A model generated the notes under the pieces. That model did not search any database and was not told where the DNA came from. It was given only the letters and a program-made list of their open reading frames with translations. Source: an uncultured Flavobacteriia bacterium (GTDB lineage Bacteria; Bacteroidota; Bacteroidia; Flavobacteriales_D; Crocinitomicaceae). Taken from it: a stretch of DNA of 39,564 nucleotides. This document shows, one piece after another, positions 18,601-24,845 of the stretch. Made by a program: the position numbers and the translations under genes. The stretch lies in contig CAIQQH010000076.1 in the NCBI GenBank assembly GCA_903873915.1, positions 1 through 39,564 of the forward strand, in the 5' to 3' direction. Numbering within the stretch: position 1 is the stretch's first letter; each line of letters begins with the position of its first letter.

Positions 18601-19651
18601 CCGTTCCACACAACGATGCTGTCATGATTTGACCATTTCCAGGAATCACATACCATACTCCAGGCATTGTTTGAGTGGTCGTACATGTACCATTTTCTCC
18701 TGTTCCAGAATTTGTGGCGTTGGTTGTTGTACCTGCTAAAGTCGCTCCACAGCTGATAGATGTTGCACTACATACCAAATCATTTGGTGGTGCAACAGCG
18801 GGAGTAACACATGTGAGCGCTAAACTAAATGCACTTGTTGTTGAATATCCAGAAACATTGATCCAATAGGTAGTTCCTAAGGTTGAAACCCAAGAAAAAG
18901 AGGCAGATGTACCTGCGCACGCAGGACCACCATCATCTATTCCACCAATACATGTCAAAGCGATACATAGGGCTCCTGAATAAATTTGAATTTTACTATC
19001 CCAAGCGGTAGCGCACAAAGAAGCAGTAATCGTTTGGCCTGTGCCAATAAACGTGTACCATACACCCGCACTACTTTGGGCTGTGCCACATAAAGTAGTA
19101 CCCTCGTAGGTGCCTGTTGATGTCGCATTGACAGTTGTTCCCGCTGTGGTTGAGCCACATGCAACAGTTGTTGCATTACACACCAAATCATTGGCAGGTG
19201 CAGCAGGTGCGGCTCCGATACAGCAAACGCTGCGGGTTCTTAACGCAGTTGAATTTCCACATGCCGCATTCGCATGTGTATAAAAGCGCACCGTTCCTGT
19301 AATGGTGGCTACCCATGTAATACCAGCGGCACCTCCAACACCAGAGGCATAGGACAATGTTCCTCCATTATTTGCAATGGTAATAAAGTCATTTATGTTT
19401 GAACTTCTAAATCGGTAGGTGTTTCCAGCAGTAACATTCACTTTTGAATACTCACCACCATAACCTAGTGTTGTAATAGTTTGGTAGGTACATGTTACGC
19501 CACACGTCGGGGTGAATGTCGTGGCAGGATATTGTCCGTACAAAGCCCCCAAACATTGAGCCTTCAGACTATTGCTAAAAACAACCGTGCTTACTGTTGT
19601 TAAAATGAGCAAACAGACCTTGAGTCTTGAAAGTATTTTTGTTGAAATCAT
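12626..19651 (-). CDS. Giant HYR-repeat adhesin with type B T9SS sorting domain
   Basis: This 2341-aa exported protein has a signal peptide of about 31 residues (MISTKILSRLKVCLLILTTV onward). A Cys-rich N-terminal domain (about 32-145) is followed by two NDLVC-type modules at about 155-285 and 287-418, an Ig-like Cys domain (about 420-500) and a jelly-roll-like region (about 510-690). Residues 733-2225 hold about 19 tandem repeats, mostly HYR domains of ~79 aa (NPTITAP start, TADNC, TVTWTVTDGSGNT). Three units, the 6th, 7th and last, are of a different Q-x-IxIxLDAxG type. A Ca-binding-like DSDNDGIDD stretch precedes the gliding-motility C-terminal domain at about 2253-2341 (PEAFTPNGNNINDLF, FNRYGNQVY, LPDGTYYYVL). 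It is probably a T9SS-exported surface adhesin, possibly for gliding or attachment. The ligand is unknown. Confidence 0.93.
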   Translation of the reverse strand: MISTKILSRLKVCLLILTTVSTVVFSNSLKAQCLGALYGQYPATTFTPTCGVTCTYQTITTLGYGGEYSKVNVTAGNTYRFRSSNINDFITIANNGGTLSYASGVGGAAGITWVATITGTVRFYTHANAACGNSTALRTRSVCCIGAAPAAPANDLVCNATTVACGSTTAGTTVNATSTGTYEGTTLCGTAQSSAGVWYTFIGTGQTITASLCATAWDSKIQIYSGALCIALTCIGGIDDGGPACAGTSASFSWVSTLGTTYWINVSGYSTTSAFSLALTCVTPAVAPPNDLVCSATSISCGATLAGTTTNATNSGTGENGTCTTTQTMPGVWYVIPGNGQIMTASLCGTVWDSKIGIFSGPNCSTLTCVGGIDDNGPACTGLSASYTWTSVVGQNYYILVHGYSTNSAFSIALSCTTPPPADLTSITASSSTICNGQSTVLTANGAVGTVYWFTGGCATTGQIGTGNTLTVSPTATTTYYARNFNAGQWSVNCASITITVNPNPVVNAGPDQTQCPGNINLAGTVAPMTANVFNENFGGTINWTTNDPTRWGVITTANAGGTSPELFFQWLSGGVGTFLDASAFSPVITATGYTGLTMSFIQNVDHFTGTYALSAEVSLDNITWTPVWTINPTASIGASAVSGVNLGVVDNQIFYLRFRFNGDVWNINNWYIDNIVISGAAAPPASWSSTPAGFTSSSLTPSFTVPTTTTFTLSSTLNGCTATDNVLITIQDLVNPTITAPGAVSVVANAGSCAATGVALGTPTTADNCSVASVVSNAPASFPLGATTVTWTVTDGSGNTATATQTVTVTDNQNPTITAPAAVTVNANTGSCNATGVALGTPTTADNCSVASVVSNAPASFPLGATTVTWTVTDGSGNTATATQTVTVIDNQNPTITAPANVNVFADAGTCTATGVALGAPTTADNCSVASTLNNGLTTYPLGTTTVTWTVTDGSGNTTTATQTVTVSDNQNPTITAPANVSVFADAGTCTATGVALGTPTTADNCSVASTINNGLVAFPLGTTTVTWTVTDGSGNTATATQTVTVSDNQNPTITAPANVSVNTDPGLCSASAVALGTPLTADNCSVASVVSNAPASYPTGTTTVTWTVTDGSGNTATSTQTVTVTDNENPSALCQSVSIQLDATGNTSVTTAQVDNGSADNCGIATMTLSQSAFTCANVGANPIVMTVTDVNGNSSTCLSVVTVQDIIAPTVVCQNITIQLDALGVATITPAQINNGSTDNCAIATFSLSETTFGCFDTGANNVTLTVTDVNGNSATCVAVVTVQDNVAPGFATVPSNITQTAVDGLCGRVITYAIPTFFDACGAVLSQTDGSGLTSGAIFPVGVTTQTYTLTDASGNSINASFTITITDDELPVITNCPANVTSTASATGCGTVVTWVEPVTSDNCPAVAVVSTHAPGSFFPTGATTVTYTATDAAGNTSTCSFTVTVNDNLAPVAPTLATVSGACSVTITAPTANDNCSGTVTGTTTDPLTYNAQGTYTITWNFTDGNGNSSTATQSVVVLDTSAPTIVAPSTVNATANAACNATGILLGTPTTADNCSVASVTNNAPATFPLGTTLVIWTVIDAAGNSSTAAQSVTITDNTVPTISAPGALTVQANASCASFNVNLGTPFTADNCGVASVTNNAPAVFPLGATTVTWTVTDNSGNTATATQTVTVVDQGAPSLVAPANITIPAGATCSVTASNIGNAFTADNCTAGTVSNNAPSSFPIGTTTVTWTVTDGAGNTSTATQTVTVIDLVSPSITAPATVTATTTSGCAATGVILGTPTTSDNCSSVTVTNNAPSSYPVGSTTVTWTATDASGNSTMAVQTVTVTDVIAPTVAAPANVTVSSTTGCNAQNVNLGSPEFSDNCSVASVTNNAPTTFPSGATSVTWTVTDASGNTATATQTVTVVDQVNPTISAPAAVNATTNTGCTATGVTLGTPTTADNCSAVTVTNNAPSSFPIGTTTVIWTATDASGNTATSTQTVTITDAINPTISSPANVTAQANNSCAAFNVVLGTPTTADNCTVASVTNNAPAIFPLGTTTVTWTVTDANGNTATATQTVTVTDTQAPTIVAPTSLNVNTTANCVASGLVLGNPFATDNCSLSSVVNDAPLDFPVGVTTITWTATDASGNTATATQNITVTDIINPTAQLQDITIVLNNAGAASITFADVDLGSSDNCGLASTILNQSDFDCGDIGENTITVTLIDVNGNSTITTIKVTVQTNGIDSDNDGIDDSCDGTTDPIEADIPEAFTPNGNNINDLFIVGNIEFFNERSIDVFNRYGNQVYSSKTYNNDWDGTRSDNGQALPDGTYYYVLTLNGEIKKGFVYINRVKQ
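16262..17450 (-). repeat. Tandem 237-bp DNA repeats encoding the first five HYR domains
   Basis: Within the adhesin gene the five N-terminal-most HYR units repeat with a 79-codon period. The segments starting near 17001 and near 17238 are almost identical over most of their length, differing mainly at third positions. Later units (below about 16262) are more diverged in DNA. This points to recent duplication or gene conversion at this end of the array. Confidence 0.8.
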
Positions 19652-19653
19652 GA

Positions 19654-20106
19654 TTATTGATTTGAAAGGTTAGTTAGGAACTCTTCCATGAACACGAGCA
19701 ATGTGTTCGAGTTGATTGGGTTGTTGATGTGAACGTAAACTCTTGTTGCATCTAATCGTTGATCGACGACACAATCACCACAGATGGAAGTAATTTTCAT
19801 TAAATATTGATCAATCGATGAAGATGGCACTTGATTTTGCACCATGAAACTGCGAATCTCTTGATCGAGACTCATAATCTTTGTGTACATGACGTGCAGT
19901 TCTGGATTTTCAGTTTTCTGATACTCCAATTTCGCTTTTTCAGTCGAACCACTCGTGTTAGACGATTGTATAACTGTTCGTGTCTCGGATTGTCCAAAGG
20001 ATAGATTGGAGCCACTTACTAGAAAGAACAAAATGATTGCAGGGAATGGATTTCGAAAGAATCCATTTTCCAAAAGGGTCTTTTTGACCGGCTTTTGCTT
20101 GTACAT
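19654..20106 (-). CDS. Small secreted protein preceding the HYR adhesin
   Basis: This 150-aa protein is not recognised. A basic N-terminus (MYKQKPVKKTLLENGFFRNP) leads into a hydrophobic stretch (FPAIILFFLVSGSNLSFG), consistent with a signal peptide of about 39 residues. The mature part begins with polar, Ser/Thr-rich sequence (SETRTVIQSSNTSGSTEKAK) and continues as mixed helix with a single C-x-x-C pair (SICGDCVV). It ends 2 nt before the adhesin start on the same strand, so the two are almost certainly co-transcribed. The second type B protein of the window also follows a small secreted protein (29361-29735). A role as accessory or folding partner of the adhesin is speculation. Confidence 0.65.
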   Translation of the reverse strand: MYKQKPVKKTLLENGFFRNPFPAIILFFLVSGSNLSFGQSETRTVIQSSNTSGSTEKAKLEYQKTENPELHVMYTKIMSLDQEIRSFMVQNQVPSSSIDQYLMKITSICGDCVVDQRLDATRVYVHINNPINSNTLLVFMEEFLTNLSNQ

Positions 20107-20440
20107 GAGCAGTGTAGTTTTAAAGTTTTATCGTCTTAACAAAAGGTCTTGAACATCATTATTCATGCAGTATGTTAAAACTGTGTAAACTTAGTTAATT
20201 TAAAAATCATTTACAACAGCAAATATTCATCCATAAGGCGGTTTTATTCAATCGAAGGGGCTTTTTAATCAAAATAAGGAAGGTTTTAAACCTTATCAAG
20301 AAAAATGGAAAAGGTAAGCACCGAAAATAGTTGCCTGGATTACCTAAAGAATTCATTGTCTGAAATGAACAGCTATATTTCTCGTGAAATTTGTAAGGAA
20401 ATTCATTCAGTCTTTCGACAAATTTCAATGATTCTGAACC
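20107..20440. other. Intergenic, no convincing gene
   Basis: This is the upstream region of the adhesin operon. It is AT-rich, and no exact TAnnTTTG box was found on the minus strand; TAAGTTTA is the nearest. There is a small palindrome around AAGGTTTTAAACCTT at about 20281-20295. A 47-codon plus-strand frame at 20305-20448 ends inside the neighbouring repeat and is not convincing as a gene. Confidence 0.5.
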
Positions 20441-20799
20441 GGTCATAACCAAAAGTTGGGGAGGAATTAAGATGGGGTGTTTATCCCAGCCCCGGGTTTT
20501 AACCTGGGGTTTTAGGGTTTCAACCCGAGGTATAATGAGAGCAATTGATGAAATGAATCAACCAAAGCAATGGTTTACCCTTGGGAAATTTTGGAATTGA
20601 CTTGAACGATCAAGAAGCTTAATCTATTTCGAAAAAGGATTGTTTGACCCCCGCCGCAGCGGACAGGCCGATGGGGTCATTGGTTTTCGAGAGAGCTTAA
20701 AGTTTACAGAGATTCGACCCCGATGGGGTCATAAATAAACATAATGAATGTATGGGGCGCGAGTCAAATATCATTGTGGATTATCTACTAACTTAAAGA
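20441..20799 (+). repeat. Dispersed hairpin-rich intergenic repeat, copy A
   Basis: This 359-bp non-coding segment aligns in the same orientation with 24492-24828. It starts GGTCATAACCAAAAGTTGGG and ends ACTTAAAGA. It contains a 9-bp stem at 20490-20509 (CCCCGGGTT/AACCTGGGG, one G-T pair), a second hairpin GGGTTTCAACCC at 20515-20526, and the palindrome GACCCCGATGGGGTC at 20716-20730. A second GACCCC...GATGGGGTC at 20646-20678 is split by an 18-bp insertion relative to copy B. Serial hairpins without an ORF resemble REP/BIME-type elements, but no transposase lies in the window. Confidence 0.8.
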
Positions 20800-21009
20800 T
20801 TCTGAGAGTAACATTTTTTCTTCTAAGTATCAATACCATACTATTATTTACTTTTTTCGGATACTTTCTTTTTAGATTGACGCAAGTTTGTGTGTAGTCC
20901 CCAGGTTTTGGTCTTGATCCTTTTGAACGGAAGAATTTTTTCGTTCGAGGCGGCACAGTTTACTTTAATTCATGCGTAGATCAAGACGAATGACAAGTGT
21001 TTTCATCAG
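20800..21009. other. Spacer between repeat copy A and the VanW gene
   Basis: This is a low-complexity, T-rich stretch with no supported gene. A 61-codon minus-strand frame (20771-20956, GTG start, very basic) runs into copy A and has no recognisable features. Confidence 0.4.
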
Positions 21010-21834
21010 TTATTTTGTGTTGTCAAGGAGTGGGCTGTACATCATGATGGCATTGTTTTCACTGACCAATTCATCACGAGATTTATCCGAGTTTAGCTCT
21101 TTTATCCGTTTCCAAATGCGATTATGGCGTGTGTATCCTCCCCACCATTGCTGCGAAAAGTGATGGTCGGTTTCAAAAACCTCAAAAGCAGAAGTTGGTG
21201 CTTGATTGGTGTGTATTGACCCACACAAGTGGGTGTCATCTAACCATAATTTGACTTGATAATCGGCTGATGTTGTATTGGTGAATTGCAAATCAATATA
21301 GTTGTATGAAAGCGTTGCGCCACAAGCAAAAGGAATGGTTCTGTTGATATCCGGAAATACATCATACCCATGCCGCCAGCGCTCGGTAATGGTGAGGGGG
21401 GTATGTAGAACCATCCAATAGAGTAAATTACTGAGTTGACAAAGTCCGCCACCAATGCCACTGGAAATTGTCCCATTTTCTAAAGTTAAACCGAGAACAT
21501 ACCCCTTTGATGCCCTTGTTCGACCCACATTTTTCCAAATGGAAAATGTTTCACCAGGCTTGAGAACGATACCATTCAATTGATGAATGGCAAGGCGCAG
21601 GTTGGTCACTTTGTTGTGTTGCAAATGCATGTCAACATCTTTCAATGGCCTGAGCAAGATGGATTGGTGGTCAAAGACGAGAAAGGGTAAGTCAACTTTT
21701 GGGTTTTGTTTCCCGAAGGAATTCCGCTTTAACCACCATCTTATGCGGCGCTTTAGGATAAAATACTCCTTTCCGAAAAACGTGCGAAGTTTACCTCGAT
21801 GGATGGGTTTAGGAATGGAGGGTTGCTGGATCAC
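21010..21834 (-). CDS. VanW family protein
   Basis: This 274-aa protein has the VanW core at about residues 95-215. KPGETFSIWKNVGRTRASKGYVLGLTL is present as two adjoining blocks, followed by the glycine-rich SSGIGGGLCQLSNLLYWMVL and then HGYDVFPDINRTIPFACGATLSYNYIDL. The N-terminal ~75 residues are basic with an RIRWWLKRNSFGK stretch. VanW is named from vancomycin-resistance clusters but its biochemical role is unknown; no vanRSHAX genes are here, so resistance should not be inferred. Its start overlaps the stop of the upstream secreted protein by 4 bp, indicating translational coupling. No signal peptide is obvious. Confidence 0.88.
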   Translation of the reverse strand: MIQQPSIPKPIHRGKLRTFFGKEYFILKRRIRWWLKRNSFGKQNPKVDLPFLVFDHQSILLRPLKDVDMHLQHNKVTNLRLAIHQLNGIVLKPGETFSIWKNVGRTRASKGYVLGLTLENGTISSGIGGGLCQLSNLLYWMVLHTPLTITERWRHGYDVFPDINRTIPFACGATLSYNYIDLQFTNTTSADYQVKLWLDDTHLCGSIHTNQAPTSAFEVFETDHHFSQQWWGGYTRHNRIWKRIKELNSDKSRDELVSENNAIMMYSPLLDNTK

Positions 21835-22604
21835 AATTCTACGAGGGGCAATTCAGCGAAAAAGGAACTTTTCAATGACGGATCAAGCGCGGTATAAAAG
21901 GCAATGAGTAAAGCCATTTTTTTTCGAAGAACTGGATGTTTTTTCAAGGCATTGCGAAATTCTAAGGTCGGCGCAAATAAATTTTCCGCGAAGGAATTGA
22001 TGTCATTTTCTAAGTCAGACGATGCATATTGAAACAAGAAGCCGCGCTCATTGTAGTAGGTGTCGAATGTTTGAGAATCGTTGTCGTCAATAAGGGCTTG
22101 TATCCCTCCATCACCGTAATCGATTTTGTTCAATTTTTTCCATGCCATTGTGTCAAGTAGGTCGGGATGTGCATACCACAGAATACTCGAAAACTCATGA
22201 TGAAAGGTTTGTTCGATGAACCCATCTGTGAATCCTTCATCGACCCCACCATTTGACATATAAAGCGTATTGTCGGAATAGGTGCCAGCATACCCTTGGT
22301 TAAAGAATTCCAAAACGCCGAAGAGGTAGATTTCAATCAAATGCTCTTGGATGATGGGCAGTGGATATTTATCGAGGGCGGCAAATAAAACGGCAGTGGA
22401 TCTTTTTTTCTCGCTATTGGGCAGTGAAGTTGTATGCGCATTGATTTCTTCGGAATACCAATTCTCTGGAAATGTCTCATCCGTGGCCTTGAATTTAAGT
22501 TGGATGCCTGATGAATGCTCGACCACCTGGGCATGGGTTGCAAATACGGTCGTCAGGAAGATTCCGAGGACAATTTGTTTTATGTGTCTTTTGATAAGTA
22601 GCAT
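21831..22604 (-). CDS. Secreted protein with HHEFSS motif, possible inactive metallopeptidase-like
   Basis: The ATG at 22604 is chosen (257 aa): it starts the signal peptide MLLIKRHIKQIVLGIFLTTV ending ATHAQ. The longest frame, from 22697, would begin inside the terminator hairpin of the upstream gene; an ATG at 22625 is also possible. The mature protein has EQTFHHEFSSILW, reminiscent of the HExxH region of Bacteroidota putative zinc-peptidase lipoproteins, but the second His is Ser. It is followed by YAHPDLLDTMAWKKLN, YGDGGIQALIDDNDS and FQYASSDLENDINSFAENLF, where a Glu-rich third-ligand helix could lie. It overlaps the VanW gene by 4 bp. The fold assignment is tentative. Confidence 0.6.
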   Translation of the reverse strand: MLLIKRHIKQIVLGIFLTTVFATHAQVVEHSSGIQLKFKATDETFPENWYSEEINAHTTSLPNSEKKRSTAVLFAALDKYPLPIIQEHLIEIYLFGVLEFFNQGYAGTYSDNTLYMSNGGVDEGFTDGFIEQTFHHEFSSILWYAHPDLLDTMAWKKLNKIDYGDGGIQALIDDNDSQTFDTYYNERGFLFQYASSDLENDINSFAENLFAPTLEFRNALKKHPVLRKKMALLIAFYTALDPSLKSSFFAELPLVEL

Positions 22605-22664
22605 GAACTTAAGTTGAACGATCATAAATGTACATGTTTCCTTTTGTATGGATTTTTTTTGCAT

Positions 22665-22692
22665 AAAAAAAACCGACGGGAATTCCCGCCGG
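22665..22692 (-). terminator. Rho-independent terminator after the type A SprB-repeat gene
   Basis: Read on the minus strand, an 8-bp stem (CCGGCGGG/CCCGTCGG, one G-U wobble) with an AATT loop is followed by eight T. The wobble and the U-run both favour the minus strand, so it ends transcription from 23575-22727 and separates it from the 22604 gene. Confidence 0.88.
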
Positions 22693-22726
22693 CTCATTTA
22701 TTCTGGGTCTGAAAAAAAATGACTAT

Positions 22727-23575
22727 TTATCTGATCACAATGCGCTCCGTTGCGCGATTTCCAAATTCATCGATGGAAACAAGGGTGTATACGCCAGGAT
22801 TCAAATCCACGCCAGCGAGTTTTCCTTCGTTCGTGAAATCAAGCTGCTTGAGTACAATTCCAAGGTCATTCATGATCATCGCGCTTCGAACAGATGCGTC
22901 GGCACTTAAGGTCACATGTCCTGATGATGGATTTGGATAGACACTGATGTTGCTCACTGCTGGCATTCCTGTCCCTGCTGCAATTTGCGGATTGCTCACA
23001 CCTGTTACAACTGGGGCGTTTGGCTGTGTCAGCACAAATTTTCTGTAGGTACTGCATCCTTTGTCGTTTGTGACATTTACGCCATAGGTGCCTGCACTTA
23101 ATCCGGATTGATCTTCTTGTGAAACAATCAGGTTGCTGCTGTTTCCTTCCCAAACAAAGGTAAGGCTTGGATCACTGACTATGAGGTTAATGCTTCCATT
23201 GCTGCCATGATAGGTCGATACATTGTTGACAATGGATGAGACTTGCACTGCTGCGGGGTCCACAAGGACAATATCAGCTGCCGCATAGGACACTGCATCA
23301 TCGGCGACTTCGATGCGGTAAGATCCAGCGGCAAGATTTGCCATTTGGAAGCTTGAGCCGTTGATCATTTGGTCATTCACAAAGTAAGGCGCTTGACCTC
23401 CAATGATATCGATGAGGATAGTTCCGTTTTGATCACCGTGGCAATAGGGAGAATGCTTGGTGATTTGCAGTTTGAGTGGGATTTTTGTCGATCCAACTAC
23501 GGTAGAAATTTGTGCGCTGGATTGAAATGCTGTGGCAAGAAGTCCTGCGGCGAATAATATAGTTCGTGTTTTCAT
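22727..23575 (-). CDS. SprB-repeat-like secreted protein with type A T9SS sorting domain
   Basis: This 282-aa protein has the signal peptide MKTRTILFAAGLLATAFQSS ending AQ. Two SprB-like repeat segments follow: the first begins YCHGDQNGTILIDIIGGQAP, the second lies around VSTYHGSNGSINLIVSDPSL and ends SAGTYGVNVTNDKGCSTYRK. The C-terminal ~70 residues are a type A T9SS sorting domain (SVYPNPSSGHVTLSAD, IMNDLGIVLKQLDF, LNPGVYTLVSID, RIVIR), which directs export and attachment to the cell surface. It is the second of two tandem paralogues; the upstream copy at 23617-24267 lacks this domain. A strong terminator follows. The ligand and role at the surface are unknown. Confidence 0.87.
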   Translation of the reverse strand: MKTRTILFAAGLLATAFQSSAQISTVVGSTKIPLKLQITKHSPYCHGDQNGTILIDIIGGQAPYFVNDQMINGSSFQMANLAAGSYRIEVADDAVSYAAADIVLVDPAAVQVSSIVNNVSTYHGSNGSINLIVSDPSLTFVWEGNSSNLIVSQEDQSGLSAGTYGVNVTNDKGCSTYRKFVLTQPNAPVVTGVSNPQIAAGTGMPAVSNISVYPNPSSGHVTLSADASVRSAMIMNDLGIVLKQLDFTNEGKLAGVDLNPGVYTLVSIDEFGNRATERIVIR

Positions 23576-23616
23576 GATGAGAAAATTTAAAGTGCTTTAG
23601 ATAAAATGTGTTTGTA

Positions 23617-24267
23617 TTAAAAGATAGCCGAACCATTTGAGCCATTCGCTCCATTGATATTAGGATTTACATTCGGTGTTGGTCCGCCTGTACCAAAGAC
23701 TTGGGGTGCTTGATCAACTATAAAACGTTTCATTGTTTGACATCCATTGGATTCAGTTACTGTCACCGCATAACTACCAGCGCTCAAACCGCTTTGATCT
23801 TCAAGACTTTCCACCAGTCCAGAACCATCTGGGGTCATCCAAGAATACGATACAGATTGATTGTTTACTGTTAAATCAATTGCCCCGTTGTTTCCACCAA
23901 ATAAGCTTACATTGGAAACAACTGCCTGCACATCAAGTTGCAAAGGTGAAAGAAGAATCACCTGTACTTCAGCACTTGACAATAGTGTGTCGGACACATA
24001 AATGCTATATGGTCCAGCAGACAGATTTGAAAATATAACCTGACTACCACCAATCTCAATTCCATTTACCCAGTATGGAGGGTATCCACCAAGGATGTCA
24101 ACGACGATCGATCCGTCATTACTGGCATAACAAGAGGGATTTCCTGCAGCAAGTTGCAAGGAAAGCGGCAGTTTGGTGCCTGAACTTTGTGCGCTTGATG
24201 AAAAAGTCGAATTCAAAAAGGTGAAAGCGACCAGACCAAGAGCGATAAAAATTTGTTTTGTTTTCAT
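23617..24267 (-). CDS. SprB-repeat-like secreted protein lacking a sorting domain
   Basis: This 216-aa protein has a signal peptide (MKTKQIFIALGLVAFTFLNS, through SSAQ) and two SprB-like segments (SCYASNDGSIVVDILGGYPP; SLFGGNNGAIDLTVNNQS, SAGSYAVTVTESNGCQTMKR). It is clearly paralogous to its downstream neighbour, sharing features such as LEDQSGLSAGSY versus QEDQSGLSAGTY. After the last repeat it ends in a short Gly/Asn/Ser-rich tail (NPNINGANGSNGSAIF) with no type A or type B sorting domain. No remnant of one is visible in the 41-bp spacer before the next gene. It may be periplasmic, released, or escorted by its paralogue. It is probably co-transcribed with the downstream gene. Confidence 0.8.
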   Translation of the reverse strand: MKTKQIFIALGLVAFTFLNSTFSSSAQSSGTKLPLSLQLAAGNPSCYASNDGSIVVDILGGYPPYWVNGIEIGGSQVIFSNLSAGPYSIYVSDTLLSSAEVQVILLSPLQLDVQAVVSNVSLFGGNNGAIDLTVNNQSVSYSWMTPDGSGLVESLEDQSGLSAGSYAVTVTESNGCQTMKRFIVDQAPQVFGTGGPTPNVNPNINGANGSNGSAIF

Positions 24268-24491
24268 AAGTGTGTTTTTTGCGTGTTTCGTTTGAATGTT
24301 TTAAGCCTTTCGACGAAACAAAGGTTCACACATTGCACTGGCTATGAAAGATATTGAAGGAGTAAGTCGGTTAAATTCAGCGCATCCGCTGAGTTAGACC
24401 TACGTAGTTCTACGCAATAGTGACCTGATTTTAAGGTTTTTCGATGCCACGAGGGGGATTGCGAGATGAAGAGAATAGGGTGCTTATCTCG
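24268..24491. other. Spacer upstream of the SprB-like gene, nothing recognised
   Basis: No gene or exact promoter box was seen. There is a short CTACGTAG palindrome near 24402. The transcription start of the 24267 gene must lie here. Confidence 0.4.
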
Positions 24492-24828
24492 GGTCATAAC
24501 CAAAAGTTGGGGAGGAATTAAGATGGGTTGTTTATCCCAGCCCAGGGTTTTAACCTGCGGTTTTAGGGTTTCAACCCGGGGTATAATGAGACCAATTGAA
24601 GAAATGAATCAACCAAAGCAATGGTTTACCCTTGAGAAATTTTGGAATTGACTTGATTTATTAAGAAGCTTAATCCTTTTCGATAAAGGATTGTTTGACC
24701 CCGATGGGGTCACTGGTGTTCGCGGGAGCTTAAGTTTACAGAGATTCGACCCCGATGGGGTCATAAATATAGAGACTACTATAGAGCGCAAGTTAAATAT
24801 CATCGTGGAATATCGATTAACTTAAAGA
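24492..24828 (+). repeat. Dispersed hairpin-rich intergenic repeat, copy B
   Basis: This 337-bp segment is co-linear with copy A at 20441-20799 and in the same orientation. It holds the hairpin GGGTTTCAACCC at 24566-24577, a degraded version of the preceding stem at 24541-24560, and two uninterrupted GACCCCGATGGGGTC palindromes at 24697-24711 and 24748-24762. Copies A and B bracket the four genes 21010-24267. Copy B lies just past the 3' end of the aminotransferase gene. Confidence 0.8.
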
Positions 24829-24845
24829 CCCTAATTTATTGATAC

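Noticed and set aside
20305-20448. 47-codon plus-strand ORF upstream of repeat copy A
   Set aside because: It has an ATG start and plausible composition, but no recognisable motif, no promoter, and its stop lies inside the repeat; a chance frame is as likely.
20771-20956. 61-codon basic minus-strand ORF
   Set aside because: It has a GTG start and ends within the dispersed repeat; low-complexity Lys/Arg content and no supporting context.
21010-21834. Vancomycin-resistance gene
   Set aside because: VanW family membership alone does not indicate resistance and no vanHAX or regulatory genes are present.
22605-22697. Longer start for the HHEFSS protein
   Set aside because: It would place the start codon within the upstream terminator and put the signal peptide internally; the ATG at 22604 fits better.
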